A stretch of DNA of 57,857 nt from Nitrospirota bacterium (GTDB lineage Bacteria > Nitrospirota > Thermodesulfovibrionia > UBA6902). The notes beneath the pieces were generated by a model. The model had not been told where the DNA came from and ran no database searches. It worked only from the letters and a program-made list of their open reading frames with translations. Shown in pieces: positions 24,119 through 32,320 of the stretch. The translations under genes were made by a program, and so were the position numbers. Location of the stretch: contig JACRHD010000059.1 of assembly GCA_016234115.1 (NCBI GenBank), positions 1 to 57,857 of the forward strand, written 5' to 3'. Every line of letters starts with the position of its first letter. Within the stretch, counting starts at the first letter, position 1.

Positions 24119-26178
24119 CGGAACCGGCCGCTTCTCAGATACTCGCAACTTTCCCTGCTGCCCAGGGAGCAGGATTTTTGGAAGTCCGCGAGCGCCCTGT
24201 TCAAGTCGCCCTTATCAGCATACACAACCCCGCGGTTTCTGAACGCTTCGGGATTGTACGGGCTGATCTCCGCAAATCTTGAATAGGCGGCAAGGGCGTC
24301 GTCGAGACGGCCGAGTCTCACATATGCCGTGCCGAGTCCGTGATAGGCGCTGCTGCTGTTAGGGTCGATCTCAATTGCCCTGATATGGTTCTCCACAGCT
24401 TTATCCGGCCGGCCGGTTTGATTGAATGCGCGGCCCAGATTGATATACGCGATGCTGTTTTTCGGGTCCAGGGCGACGGCCTGGGTAAACGCCCCGATAG
24501 CCTTATCGACCCGGCCTGTCGCAGCGTAAGCGACCCCAAGATTTACATAGGCCGTTCGATAGGAGGGATACAGCGAGATGCAGTACTCATACGCTGCAAT
24601 CGCCTTTTCGTACTGCCCTTTTTCACTATAGGCGATCCCAAGATTATTATACCCTCTCGGTGAGCCCGGGCTCTTGCTAACTGCATCCTCCCACAGGCTT
24701 ACCCTGTCGCCCCACAAAGAATTCCTTGCGTAGGTGGCGGACGCAAGAACGAGTATGATCGTCCCGAAAACAACGACGGCAACCTTCTGTCTCTGCGGGG
24801 AAGCGACGGGGAAGCTCTGAAAAAGCAGCAGTACGCCGCTGACCAGGGCCAGAAAAAAACCTGCCGAGGGCAGGTATACCCTGTACTCATTAATTACCAT
24901 AGGTATCGGGATAACGCTCGATTCGACCGAGAGCGTTATGAAAAACCAGAGGATGCCGAATGCCGCAAGGCGCAAAAGGCATAGGGCACAGGGCATAGAG
25001 CGCAGGGCAGAGGGTCCTTCGCCATGCTCTTTGCTCTGTGCTCTTTGCTCTGTGCTCTTTGCGCCATGCGCTATGCTCTTTGCCCTATGCGTCTTGTAAA
25101 TCAGATACACCGCAGTCCCGAAAAGCGCCGACAGGACCAGGAAAGACAGCAATACCGGGGGGGTGAAAAAAGACCGGTAGACGGGGTAATCATAGTTGAT
25201 GTTCTGGCTTACCGGCAAAAAGATAAGTCTTATATAAGTGATGACCACCCTGAACTGGGTTAACAGATATTCTGTCCCGGAAAGCTTCCGGTAGCCGAGC
25301 GACGCGGGGTCTTTCATCTGGCCCATTATCTCCCCTGCGCTGTCCCCGGATTCCATAGTGATTATCGTCAGAGGCACGATCAGCATGGTGAGCAGAAACG
25401 GCACAAGCCGCAGCAGCCTGCGTCTGAACGCCCCGGTGAAAAACAGAAATTCATAAAGCGTTATCACGACCGGCAGGGTGAACGCATTCTCCTTGGTCTT
25501 CATGGCCAGGACTGCGGAAATAAGGGACAGAACATAAAAGACAGAGTTGGGAGTTAAGAGTTTAGTTGTTTGAATTTTGAATCTTGAATCTTGAATCTCT
25601 TCCTGCCCCTTGACTCTGCCTTTGATATAGAGCGCCAGCGACAACAGATAGAACAAGCCGACAAGGGAAGCAAACCTCTGAAAGACATAAGTCACCGCCT
25701 CGGTCTGCACCGGATGCGCGACAAAGAGCAATGCAACGGCAAGCGGGAAAAACCCCTGCCCCTTGCCCCTTGCCCCTTGCCCCTCAAAATACGGCGTCCT
25801 CAAAGTCAGCAGGACCATGAAGTATACAAGTATGGCATTGGTTATATGAATGGCGAGATTGACCACATGATATCCCGTAACGTCAAACCCGTGAAGCCTG
25901 TAGTTGAGGGCAAAGGTGAGATAACCTATGTAGCGCGATATCAGGGCGTCATCCAGCAAATCCTCGGCACGCGAGGGATGAAGAAAGTAGTCGAAATTCA
26001 TGATAAAGGGGTTCTTCACGATATAGTCGGCCTCGTCCCACTGAAAAGGGCCGTTGAAAGTATTGGAGTAGGCCAGGAGGCCGAGAAGTCCGATCATGAA
26101 AAGATGTACGGCCGGTTTATATAACAGGCGGCGCTGCCCGGTCTGCGGCGTCCGTTCATTCTTTGAAGCCTGGCCCAT
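24115..26178 (-). CDS. TMTC-like membrane glycosyltransferase with TPR domain (intact paralogue)
   Basis: A 687-residue protein. The membrane part has about ten helices (20-480), a first-loop FQWDEADYI acidic motif and HPVQTEAVTYVFQRFASL, which matches the conserved TMTC loop. About five TPRs follow (500-680; RGYNNLGIAYSEKGQ, SAYHGLGTAYVRLGR). TMTC proteins in animals O-mannosylate cadherin-type domains using dolichyl-phosphate mannose. In bacteria the family is common but unassigned. Three loops are built from short repeats: GQGARGKGQG near residue 130, EIQDSRFKIQTTKLL near 190, and AKSIAHGAKSTEQRAQS near 360. A candidate promoter (26184-26213) places the RNA start at or near the ATG, and no ribosome binding site is present. 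First gene of the eight-gene minus-strand run. Confidence 0.82.
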   Translation of the reverse strand: MGQASKNERTPQTGQRRLLYKPAVHLFMIGLLGLLAYSNTFNGPFQWDEADYIVKNPFIMNFDYFLHPSRAEDLLDDALISRYIGYLTFALNYRLHGFDVTGYHVVNLAIHITNAILVYFMVLLTLRTPYFEGQGARGKGQGFFPLAVALLFVAHPVQTEAVTYVFQRFASLVGLFYLLSLALYIKGRVKGQEEIQDSRFKIQTTKLLTPNSVFYVLSLISAVLAMKTKENAFTLPVVITLYEFLFFTGAFRRRLLRLVPFLLTMLIVPLTIITMESGDSAGEIMGQMKDPASLGYRKLSGTEYLLTQFRVVITYIRLIFLPVSQNINYDYPVYRSFFTPPVLLSFLVLSALFGTAVYLIYKTHRAKSIAHGAKSTEQRAQSKEHGEGPSALRSMPCALCLLRLAAFGILWFFITLSVESSVIPIPMVINEYRVYLPSAGFFLALVSGVLLLFQSFPVASPQRQKVAVVVFGTIILVLASATYARNSLWGDRVSLWEDAVSKSPGSPRGYNNLGIAYSEKGQYEKAIAAYEYCISLYPSYRTAYVNLGVAYAATGRVDKAIGAFTQAVALDPKNSIAYINLGRAFNQTGRPDKAVENHIRAIEIDPNSSSAYHGLGTAYVRLGRLDDALAAYSRFAEISPYNPEAFRNRGVVYADKGDLNRALADFQKSCSLGSRESCEYLRSGRFR
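25024..25093 (-). repeat. In-frame 7-bp repeats in the intact TMTC-like gene
   Basis: Plus-strand units GCTCTTT, GCTCTGT, GCTCTTT, GCTCTGT, GCTCTTT and degenerate neighbours encode a Lys/Ser/Glu/Gln-rich loop. Unit order and number differ from those at the same place in the frameshifted paralogue (22938-22988), showing independent change since duplication. Confidence 0.8.
25756..25783 (-). repeat. Heptanucleotide array (four units) in the intact TMTC-like gene
   Basis: CTGCCCC followed by three TTGCCCC units, encoding GQGARGKGQG on the minus strand and keeping the reading frame open. It corresponds to the three-unit array at 23700-23720. Confidence 0.85.
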
Positions 26179-26183
26179 AAAGT

Positions 26184-26213
26184 AATATATAGGGGTAAAG
26201 GGGCAGGGGTCAA
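26184..26213 (-). promoter_or_regulatory. Candidate promoter of the eight-gene glycan operon
   Basis: On the minus strand TTGACC (26208-26213, five of six matches), an 18-base spacer and TATATT (26184-26189, five of six) end five bases before the ATG at 26178. The -35 box lies inside a GGGGTCAAGGGG repeat. The start of transcription would be at or inside the start codon. Confidence 0.45.
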
Positions 26214-26305
26214 GGGGCGCGGGCAGGAGACCCGGATATCCATCATCGTGTCTTTGTATTTATATTTTTTGTTATGATAAATCCGTTAAGGAACTCTCAA
26301 CTCAG

Positions 26306-27208
26306 ATGACTCCGGACGCCAAACTTATCGAAATACTTTGTTGTCCGTCCTGCAGAGGAGACCTGCGGACCGGCAACTCTCCACAGGACCTTGTTTGCGT
26401 GTCCTGCGGTGAATCTTTCGGCTCCTCAGACGGCATCTTCGAGATGTTCCGGTCCGCCGACCTTGCCGATCCCTTCTTTGCCGGATACAGGGAAGATTAT
26501 GAAGAACATGCAAAGGGTGGGCCCGATATTACCCAATGGTCCTGGCTGGAGGCCCTGGCGATCTTTATGGGGCGGTGCGATGACCGTCTTGTCCTTGATA
26601 TCGGCTCTGCCGACGGCAAGCTGGGGGCATATATTGCCGGTCAGACAGTCTGTTTTGATATCAGCCTGACGTGTCTGAAGACTGCAAGGGGAAAGGGCCT
26701 GACTGCCGTTGCAGGCAAGGCCGAGGTTTTGCCTTTCAAAAGGGTCTTTGACATCGTGGTCCTGTCAAACATCCTGGAGCATGTCCCTGATCCAGGCGCG
26801 GTAATAAGGCATGTCGAATATGTCCTGAAGCCCGGAGGCCGGCTCTATGTCGTCGTCCCGTATAAAGAAGACCTCTCATGGTATGAACATGACGCTGTTC
26901 TCGACCCTCACCTCGTGAGCTTCGATCTCCCCCGGATCAGGCGCCTCTTGCGCAATTTCAGGGTCACCAGGCAAAGATTCACTCTCTTCACAACCTCCAG
27001 GCCCCTCTATTCTGTAAAATCCTTCATAAAGGACTTCAGCCCGCGACTGTATAAGAGACTGCGGGGCGTAAAAAAATCCATTGGAGGTCCGGCGTGCAAG
27101 GGCACATTCCCACGATGGAGGAATGCGCTGAATTATTGCCCCAATGCCCTTGTTCTGCCGTTGATGAGGCCGTATTTGATCATGCTTGAGACAGAGTTCA
27201 GGGAATGA
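26306..27208 (+). CDS. SAM-dependent methyltransferase with N-terminal zinc ribbon
   Basis: A 300-residue protein. Residues 1-50 form a Trm112-like zinc ribbon (LCCPSCRGDL and LVCVSCGESF, two CxxC pairs). A class I methyltransferase core follows (about 85-200; LVLDIGSADGKLG, VCFDISLTCL, IVVLSNILEHVPDP, LKPGGRLYVVVPY). The C-terminal 90 residues are basic. This two-part layout is common among methyltransferases of glycan and cell-wall clusters. It is divergent from the eight-gene operon and meets the patatin gene tail to tail with 12 bases between. A TATGAT box at 26273-26278 could belong to its promoter; AAGGA lies 13 bases before the ATG. Confidence 0.82.
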   Translation: MTPDAKLIEILCCPSCRGDLRTGNSPQDLVCVSCGESFGSSDGIFEMFRSADLADPFFAGYREDYEEHAKGGPDITQWSWLEALAIFMGRCDDRLVLDIGSADGKLGAYIAGQTVCFDISLTCLKTARGKGLTAVAGKAEVLPFKRVFDIVVLSNILEHVPDPGAVIRHVEYVLKPGGRLYVVVPYKEDLSWYEHDAVLDPHLVSFDLPRIRRLLRNFRVTRQRFTLFTTSRPLYSVKSFIKDFSPRLYKRLRGVKKSIGGPACKGTFPRWRNALNYCPNALVLPLMRPYLIMLETEFRE

Positions 27209-27220
27209 CTTTCGGGAACA

Positions 27221-29377
27221 TCAATCTGTCCCGGCATTTTCCCTCTTCAGGTGCTCAATCAGGGACTTACTTTCATCCACCATGTTAAGCGCAAGCCTGT
27301 ATCCAAGCTCGCGGTAGGCCTCAAACTGGGTCTCGTCAAAAAACTGGTCCGTAGTTGATTGGTCAGGGAAGGTCTTGTTGGCGCTCTTGAAGCTGTAGAT
27401 ATCAACCGGAAGCCCCGGGGTCAGCACTGTGTTTATATAATAGATTTTTCCCTCCGTCCCGTCAGGATACTCGACGGAGCCGACGGCATAGCCCCTTGCG
27501 GACAGGTTCAGTTTTTCATTAAAGGCGTCCCCGCCGGCCGTTCCGGGCAGCAGCTTATGGAGGTCTTCCTCAAAGCGTATATCAGTCCCGAAGTCCACCC
27601 TTGCACGCCCTATCATATTACCGAGGTCGGCAAAGGTGCAGTTAAGGTCGGCGCTGCCGTCCACCATGATAATGACCTTTACCTTTCTTCTTATCAGCTC
27701 ATACAGGCCCGTATTGTCAAAGTGTCCGCCGTCCGACAACTCAATAAACCGGCCATCCTCCTTAAAACCTGTCCCGAGCAGCCCGTTGAGTCCGGGACAA
27801 AAATAATTCGGCGTGCGCGTCTTTTTCGACTTCGCGGGATTTGAGGCCCAGTAACCGAGCCTGAGGTTCATCATGGTCATAAGGAATGAAAGAAGCCTGT
27901 TGCGTGTCGGTCCGGCCCCCGCAACTCCAGTATGAGGATTGACGGCGGCCCCGGACACAGCCATGGCTGATGCAATGGTCATCTCGCCTTTGGAAAATTC
28001 TGCCGTGCTGAACCATCCGGTCGCGTCGCTGCCGCAAAAAAGCGAAGACAGAATAAAATTGTCCCCTCCCCTTCCGCGGAACTTCGCGTTCAAGGAATCT
28101 ATCAACACGATATTTGTATTGATAATATGGTAAGGCCCCGCGGAGCCTGGCCCGCACATGTCCTTCAGTTTCCCTGCATTGGCCCCGGTGGCAGGCCCCC
28201 ATTGCCCGCTCCTGACATTAGCGATGTCAGGCAAAAACGTCTCCATCAGCCGGTCGCGGTACACGCGGTGCAGTGAAACGTAATTCAGATTTACGAGAAG
28301 GCCGGTCGTCAGAGAAAGAATGACGGTTGAGACGGGCCATAACCAGCATTCAGCGGCATCCGCAAAAACATATGCAAGAAGCAGCAGGCCGTATATGAGC
28401 AGAAAAGACGCGCCCCAGACGAGGAGCTTGCCTAAAACGCCTTCGCCTTTTTCCTTCTGTTTCTGATCGATAATGAACTTGACGACCGCGCCAAGGGCTC
28501 CGAGCGCGGTGGAGCCGCCGGCCGCCCATGCAGCGATTTTGGCTTTTACCAATGGAAGCCCCCCGATGAGAAGAAGGCCTACGCAGAAGGCGAGGATGAC
28601 CCCCGCAAGGCATTGAAAGGCCATCCTCAACATGTAGGGCTTGTCAAAAATGCCGGTGGCCCTCTCCTTGTCCTTGCCCAAACATTTGTACAAACGGGTC
28701 ATCACTGAATAACCAAGGCTGAAGACCACGAAAATGGCGAACAACAGCACAGCGCACAGGACCGGTAAATTCATCGCGCTCATCCATGCAAGCCATTCGG
28801 CCCCCGCCGGCGCGGACACATTCTCAAACGCCTTGCCCTTGACAAGCGCGAAAATGACCGCGAAAATGAGCGGGAAATATACCATCAGGCCCAATATTAT
28901 GCTGCGTAGTATTACCGCGATCAGCGAGAAAGCGTTGAGGCACTTTCCGGGGTCCATGTAATTGCCGTGCTGACGGATAAAATCAAGCACGCTGTTTATG
29001 ATGCCGTCTGTCCTCGCGCCGACCCTGCTCTGGCCGAACGGGAAGTTATCCTTATCGACCCCATAGCGGACAGGGGCCCCGTTGTGTTCCCATTTGTCGT
29101 GCAGAAACCAGGTGAGAGACGAGCCGGTGTAGCCGCCGCCCGAGACCGTCGACAGGTAGTCGATCCATTTGAGGACATCTCTCTTGACCAGGGCCTGCAA
29201 GACACCGAGGCTGAAGGCAGCGGAGCGTATGCCGCCGCCGGAGATCGCAATGCCCGCGAGATTATCCGCGGAGACTTTTTCTGTAATACCCCGGTTTTTG
29301 CGCAGCGCGGCAATGCGGGCCAGCTCCTCATTCAGAACGGCCTGGTACGCGAACTTCTTGCAGCATCCGTCACTCAT
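27221..29377 (-). CDS. Membrane-inserted patatin-like phospholipase
   Basis: A 718-residue protein. It begins with a patatin domain: AISGGGIRSAAFSLGVLQAL (oxyanion-hole glycines 47-49) and YLSTVSGGGYTGSSL, where Ser79 would be the nucleophile. The usual GxSxG reads TVSGG here, a known variant. After this come about six membrane helices (140-370) that split the hydrolase fold. The domain then resumes and carries LSDGGHFDNTGLYEL, with Asp549 as second member of the Ser-Asp dyad. Such proteins hydrolyse acyl chains of membrane lipids; substrate and role are unknown. GGAGGAAGAA precedes the ATG. No signal peptide, so the catalytic part is probably cytoplasmic. Its upstream neighbour is an unknown membrane-anchored protein. 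Confidence 0.85.
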   Translation of the reverse strand: MSDGCCKKFAYQAVLNEELARIAALRKNRGITEKVSADNLAGIAISGGGIRSAAFSLGVLQALVKRDVLKWIDYLSTVSGGGYTGSSLTWFLHDKWEHNGAPVRYGVDKDNFPFGQSRVGARTDGIINSVLDFIRQHGNYMDPGKCLNAFSLIAVILRSIILGLMVYFPLIFAVIFALVKGKAFENVSAPAGAEWLAWMSAMNLPVLCAVLLFAIFVVFSLGYSVMTRLYKCLGKDKERATGIFDKPYMLRMAFQCLAGVILAFCVGLLLIGGLPLVKAKIAAWAAGGSTALGALGAVVKFIIDQKQKEKGEGVLGKLLVWGASFLLIYGLLLLAYVFADAAECWLWPVSTVILSLTTGLLVNLNYVSLHRVYRDRLMETFLPDIANVRSGQWGPATGANAGKLKDMCGPGSAGPYHIINTNIVLIDSLNAKFRGRGGDNFILSSLFCGSDATGWFSTAEFSKGEMTIASAMAVSGAAVNPHTGVAGAGPTRNRLLSFLMTMMNLRLGYWASNPAKSKKTRTPNYFCPGLNGLLGTGFKEDGRFIELSDGGHFDNTGLYELIRRKVKVIIMVDGSADLNCTFADLGNMIGRARVDFGTDIRFEEDLHKLLPGTAGGDAFNEKLNLSARGYAVGSVEYPDGTEGKIYYINTVLTPGLPVDIYSFKSANKTFPDQSTTDQFFDETQFEAYRELGYRLALNMVDESKSLIEHLKRENAGTD

Positions 29378-29484
29378 TTCTTCCTCCGATTGTGGACGGT
29401 CTTACTTGCAGTTCATTATGCATATACGCTTGCGAATTGTAATATTTCATTGCCCCCCCTCATGTCTTACAGTATTAATGCATG

Positions 29485-30048
29485 TTACTGAATGCCGATT
29501 GAATTCTTGAAGGCGTCCATCATCACGAAATATTGCGCCCGCACCTTCTGTTTCGGCAAGACTTCGCTTGAGTCGGTGAAGACGGCTTCCCATCCCTTTT
29601 CCCAATTATAGTTGCAGTTCATGCTTCTGTCTCCATCCGGACCCTTTATGAGCGAACGAATCCCGGCATCGTGACCGGGCCCCGTGTAGGTGACAAACAG
29701 CATAGAAATGAAGGACTGATACTCGTTGAAGAACTCTTCACCAAGTAGGTGTCTGTAGATGTTGACGGTCTTGTCCAGACTTCTCTTCGACTCGATGACG
29801 TCTTTTGGAGAAATTTCTTTCCAGTAACCGACCCACGTGTAGAAACAGAACAACTTGTTCAAAAGAGGCGAGATTTCATCGTAGAGAGAAAGCTTTTTTT
29901 CAATAAGCTTCTGATTCGACCATTGTATGTGCTCAAACTTCTTGAGCCTGCGACTGATCAACCAGCTCAGGGCCACAACCGAAACCGGCGTCAGAATACC
30001 CACCGCAAGTTTGGCGACCTCAAGTGAATTCCACGGATTTTCCGGCAA
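29485..30048 (-). CDS. Single-pass membrane protein of unknown function
   Basis: The protein has NPWNSLEVAKLAVGILTPVS leading into one membrane helix, then RRLKKFEHIQWSNQKLIEKKLSLYDEI and a helical cytoplasmic domain of about 140 residues. A similar arrangement occurs in unassigned bacterial proteins; no enzyme motif is visible. The frame is open up to 30153, but the TTG at 30048 is preferred because AGGAAGGGGAA lies just upstream and the residues before it look non-coding. An ATG start at 30153 would give 222 residues. It is 107 bases upstream of the patatin gene and may share its transcript. The start remains uncertain. Confidence 0.6.
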   Translation of the reverse strand: MPENPWNSLEVAKLAVGILTPVSVVALSWLISRRLKKFEHIQWSNQKLIEKKLSLYDEISPLLNKLFCFYTWVGYWKEISPKDVIESKRSLDKTVNIYRHLLGEEFFNEYQSFISMLFVTYTGPGHDAGIRSLIKGPDGDRSMNCNYNWEKGWEAVFTDSSEVLPKQKVRAQYFVMMDAFKNSIGIQ

Positions 30049-30171
30049 AGTTGAATTCCCCTTCCTGATACCGCAAAGCAGTATCACCTTATATCCCGCA
30101 CCCGTACTATGTACCGCTGTATTATTTACATGGAGGGGGCGATAGTCAAGCAAAAAAAAACCGGAATGGGT

Positions 30172-30365
30172 AACCCTTCACTGAAGGGTAAAGCTATGTC
30201 CCCTCTTTGGAAAAGAGGGGTAAGGGGAGATTTTTTGATGAGGAGATTTTTTGATGAATATTTTTATTACAAAATCCCCCTTCATCCCCCTTTTACAAAG
30301 GGGGAATTAACGTTGCCCTATCTATTAAAGAAAAGGGAGGGTAACTTCCACCCTTCAGTGAAGGC
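30172..30365. repeat. Nested inverted repeat (CCCTTCACTGAAGGG ends, CCCCTCTTT core)
   Basis: AACCCTTCACTGAAGGGT at the left is matched by CACCCTTCAGTGAAGG at the right. Inside, TCCCCTCTTTGGAAAAGAGG and CCCCCTTTTACAAAGGGGG are themselves hairpins, and GGGGAGATTTT faces AAAATCCCCC. The structure fills the gap between the unknown membrane protein and the convergent ketosynthase gene. It has the form of a non-coding mobile repeat; no target duplication was identified. Confidence 0.7.
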
Positions 30366-30383
30366 TTACTGGGAATGGCGAAG

Positions 30384-31679
30384 TCACCTTTCAAATGCCC
30401 CGAGGCACAAACACGCGTTCTGCCCGCCAAAGCCGAAGGAGTTTGATATGGCGACTCGGTGCTCTTTTGTTCTCGCTTCGTTTGGCACATAATCGAGGTC
30501 GCACTTCGGGTCGCGGAATTCGTAGTTGATGGTGGGAAGAATGATCGAGCGCCTGATCCCCTCGAGAGTGAGAATGCACTCGATAGCGCCCGCCGCCGCG
30601 ATGGTATGACCTAACATGGATTTGTTGGAGCTGACAGGGACGTCTTTTGCCCTTGCGCCGAATACCTCTTTTATCGCGCGCGTCTCGGTCAGATCATTCT
30701 GCGTTGTGGACGTTCCGTGCGCGTTGATGTAATCCACTTCTTCAATACCGACGGAAGCGTCTTCCATTGCGGCCTTCATGGCTATGACGGCCCCGAGTCC
30801 CTGAGGATGGGTGTCCGTTATCCGGTAAGAGTCCGCTGACGAGCCGTACCCCTTGAGCTCCCCCAATATTTCCACACCTCTTGCGCGCGCATGATTGAGG
30901 TCCTCCAGAACTACCGCAGCAGCGCCTTCGGACATTACAAAGCCGTTCCTCTTGCGGTCAAAAGGCCTGGAGGCGGTCTGGGGGGAGGCATATTTTTCAC
31001 AAAGCGCCTTCAGCAGGATGAACCCCGTCATACCGGCGAAATCAATGGTTGCCTCGCATCCGCCCGCAATCATGACGTCGCATTTTCCGTCCAGGATCAG
31101 GCGCATCGCCTCACCAATGGCCTGGGAGCCTGCGGCGCATGCTGAAACTATGGAAAGGCCGGGGCCTTTGCAATTAAAAAGGGTCGATAATATGGAGGAC
31201 GCGGTATCGGGTTTCCTCTTGAAGAAATTCAAGTATGGATATCCGCCTGCCTGAATGAGGCCTTTCATGTCCCAGCGCCCCTCTCCGTCGGAAAACCTGT
31301 TGACAAACAGCATGTCGCCGACAGAGGGATTATCACCGTGCGAACCCAATGAGACCCCGATGGCGTTGCGGTCTTCAACCTCATCAAGCCTCGACCGTCG
31401 CGTCGCCTCATCGGCGGCAATGCGCATAAGCCTGAGACCCCGCGAGGAGAATTTTCTCAGGGACTGGTCCGTCCTGCCCTCAAATTCTTCGACCCACGCA
31501 TTATCCACTTCTCCGCCGATCCTGCAGGGGAACCCGGTGGTATCGAATGATTTTACATAGTCTATGCCGGAGGCGCCCCTGACGCAGCTCTCGAATGTGT
31601 CCCCGGTATTTTTCCCGGACGGCGTAATCATCCCGTAGCCGGTGATTACCACCCTTCGTTTGGAAGATTGCAAAGACAT
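30384..31679 (-). CDS. Beta-ketoacyl-ACP synthase, FabF-like
   Basis: A 431-residue ketosynthase with the complete Cys-His-His set: C181 in VSACAAGSQAI, H321 in NAHGTSTTQND and H358 in MLGHTIAAAGA. NSFGFGGQNACL closes the fold. It condenses a malonyl-ACP unit with an acyl chain during fatty-acid-type synthesis. Length and motifs agree with FabF/KAS II. It ends an operon with an acyl carrier protein carrying a zinc ribbon (31681) and an enoyl-reductase-like SDR (32321). No ketoreductase, dehydratase or malonyl transferase is nearby, so the trio would have to borrow them from primary metabolism. It may make a special acyl chain rather than housekeeping fatty acids. No symbol is given because fabF itself is probably elsewhere. 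Confidence 0.88.
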   Translation of the reverse strand: MSLQSSKRRVVITGYGMITPSGKNTGDTFESCVRGASGIDYVKSFDTTGFPCRIGGEVDNAWVEEFEGRTDQSLRKFSSRGLRLMRIAADEATRRSRLDEVEDRNAIGVSLGSHGDNPSVGDMLFVNRFSDGEGRWDMKGLIQAGGYPYLNFFKRKPDTASSILSTLFNCKGPGLSIVSACAAGSQAIGEAMRLILDGKCDVMIAGGCEATIDFAGMTGFILLKALCEKYASPQTASRPFDRKRNGFVMSEGAAAVVLEDLNHARARGVEILGELKGYGSSADSYRITDTHPQGLGAVIAMKAAMEDASVGIEEVDYINAHGTSTTQNDLTETRAIKEVFGARAKDVPVSSNKSMLGHTIAAAGAIECILTLEGIRRSIILPTINYEFRDPKCDLDYVPNEARTKEHRVAISNSFGFGGQNACLCLGAFER

Positions 31680-31680
31680 A

Positions 31681-32244
31681 TCAGAACAGTTTCTTCTCGG
31701 ACTGGACTTTATTGAGCCACTCTTTTATTAAATCGTCGCCGTTGGTGAAGGCGGCCGCCTCGCCGCAGGAGCCGCAGGAGATGCGCGCCCCGCCGTCGGC
31801 TTTCCACGCGGAATTGCCGCACTTCGGACATTTTTCGGGAAGGCTGTCGAGCACGTCCATGACTCCTCTCACCATGGACTGCACAGTGACCAGGGCCGGC
31901 ACCTCGTCCATGTCCATTCCGTGCGCCAGCTCAGAGGCGCTGTCCCCGAAACGTATCTTCAGCAGCTCAACGGCCTTGTCCGTCAGTTGACCGTTTTCAT
32001 CTATGGCCGTGCCCTCGCCGAACATTTCTTCGATGTGCTCAAGCACAAAATGACGCGCCAGCTTCATCCCGAAGGCCTGCTCAAGCCTGTAGTTGATATC
32101 AAGGAAGTCCAGGGACTCAGCGCCCAGGTCTTTTATCAGGGACGTTTCAGGCCTTATTTGGGCTTCATCGACTCTCAGTGTTTCAGCTATGGCCTTTTTC
32201 ATTTCTTCAAATACGGCCGCCTCCGTAAGAAGCTTCTGACTCAT
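31681..32244 (-). CDS. Acyl carrier protein with C-terminal zinc ribbon
   Basis: A 187-residue protein. Residues about 10-95 form an acyl carrier domain; DLGAESLDFLD holds Ser44, the site for the 4'-phosphopantetheine arm. Ordinary ACPs are about 80 residues. Here a helical stretch and a zinc ribbon (C139-x2-C142 and C157-x2-C160) are added, followed by a short helix. The ketosynthase gene starts one base after its stop codon, so the two are co-translated. The ribbon may dock a partner enzyme so that this carrier is not mixed up with the housekeeping ACP (inference). Confidence 0.85.
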   Translation of the reverse strand: MSQKLLTEAAVFEEMKKAIAETLRVDEAQIRPETSLIKDLGAESLDFLDINYRLEQAFGMKLARHFVLEHIEEMFGEGTAIDENGQLTDKAVELLKIRFGDSASELAHGMDMDEVPALVTVQSMVRGVMDVLDSLPEKCPKCGNSAWKADGGARISCGSCGEAAAFTNGDDLIKEWLNKVQSEKKLF

Positions 32245-32320
32245 AATACCTCCTGAATATTCTAAAAAAGATATTTAAAATTGAAAATTCAAAAATTCAA
32301 GATTCAAAATCTTCAATCTA

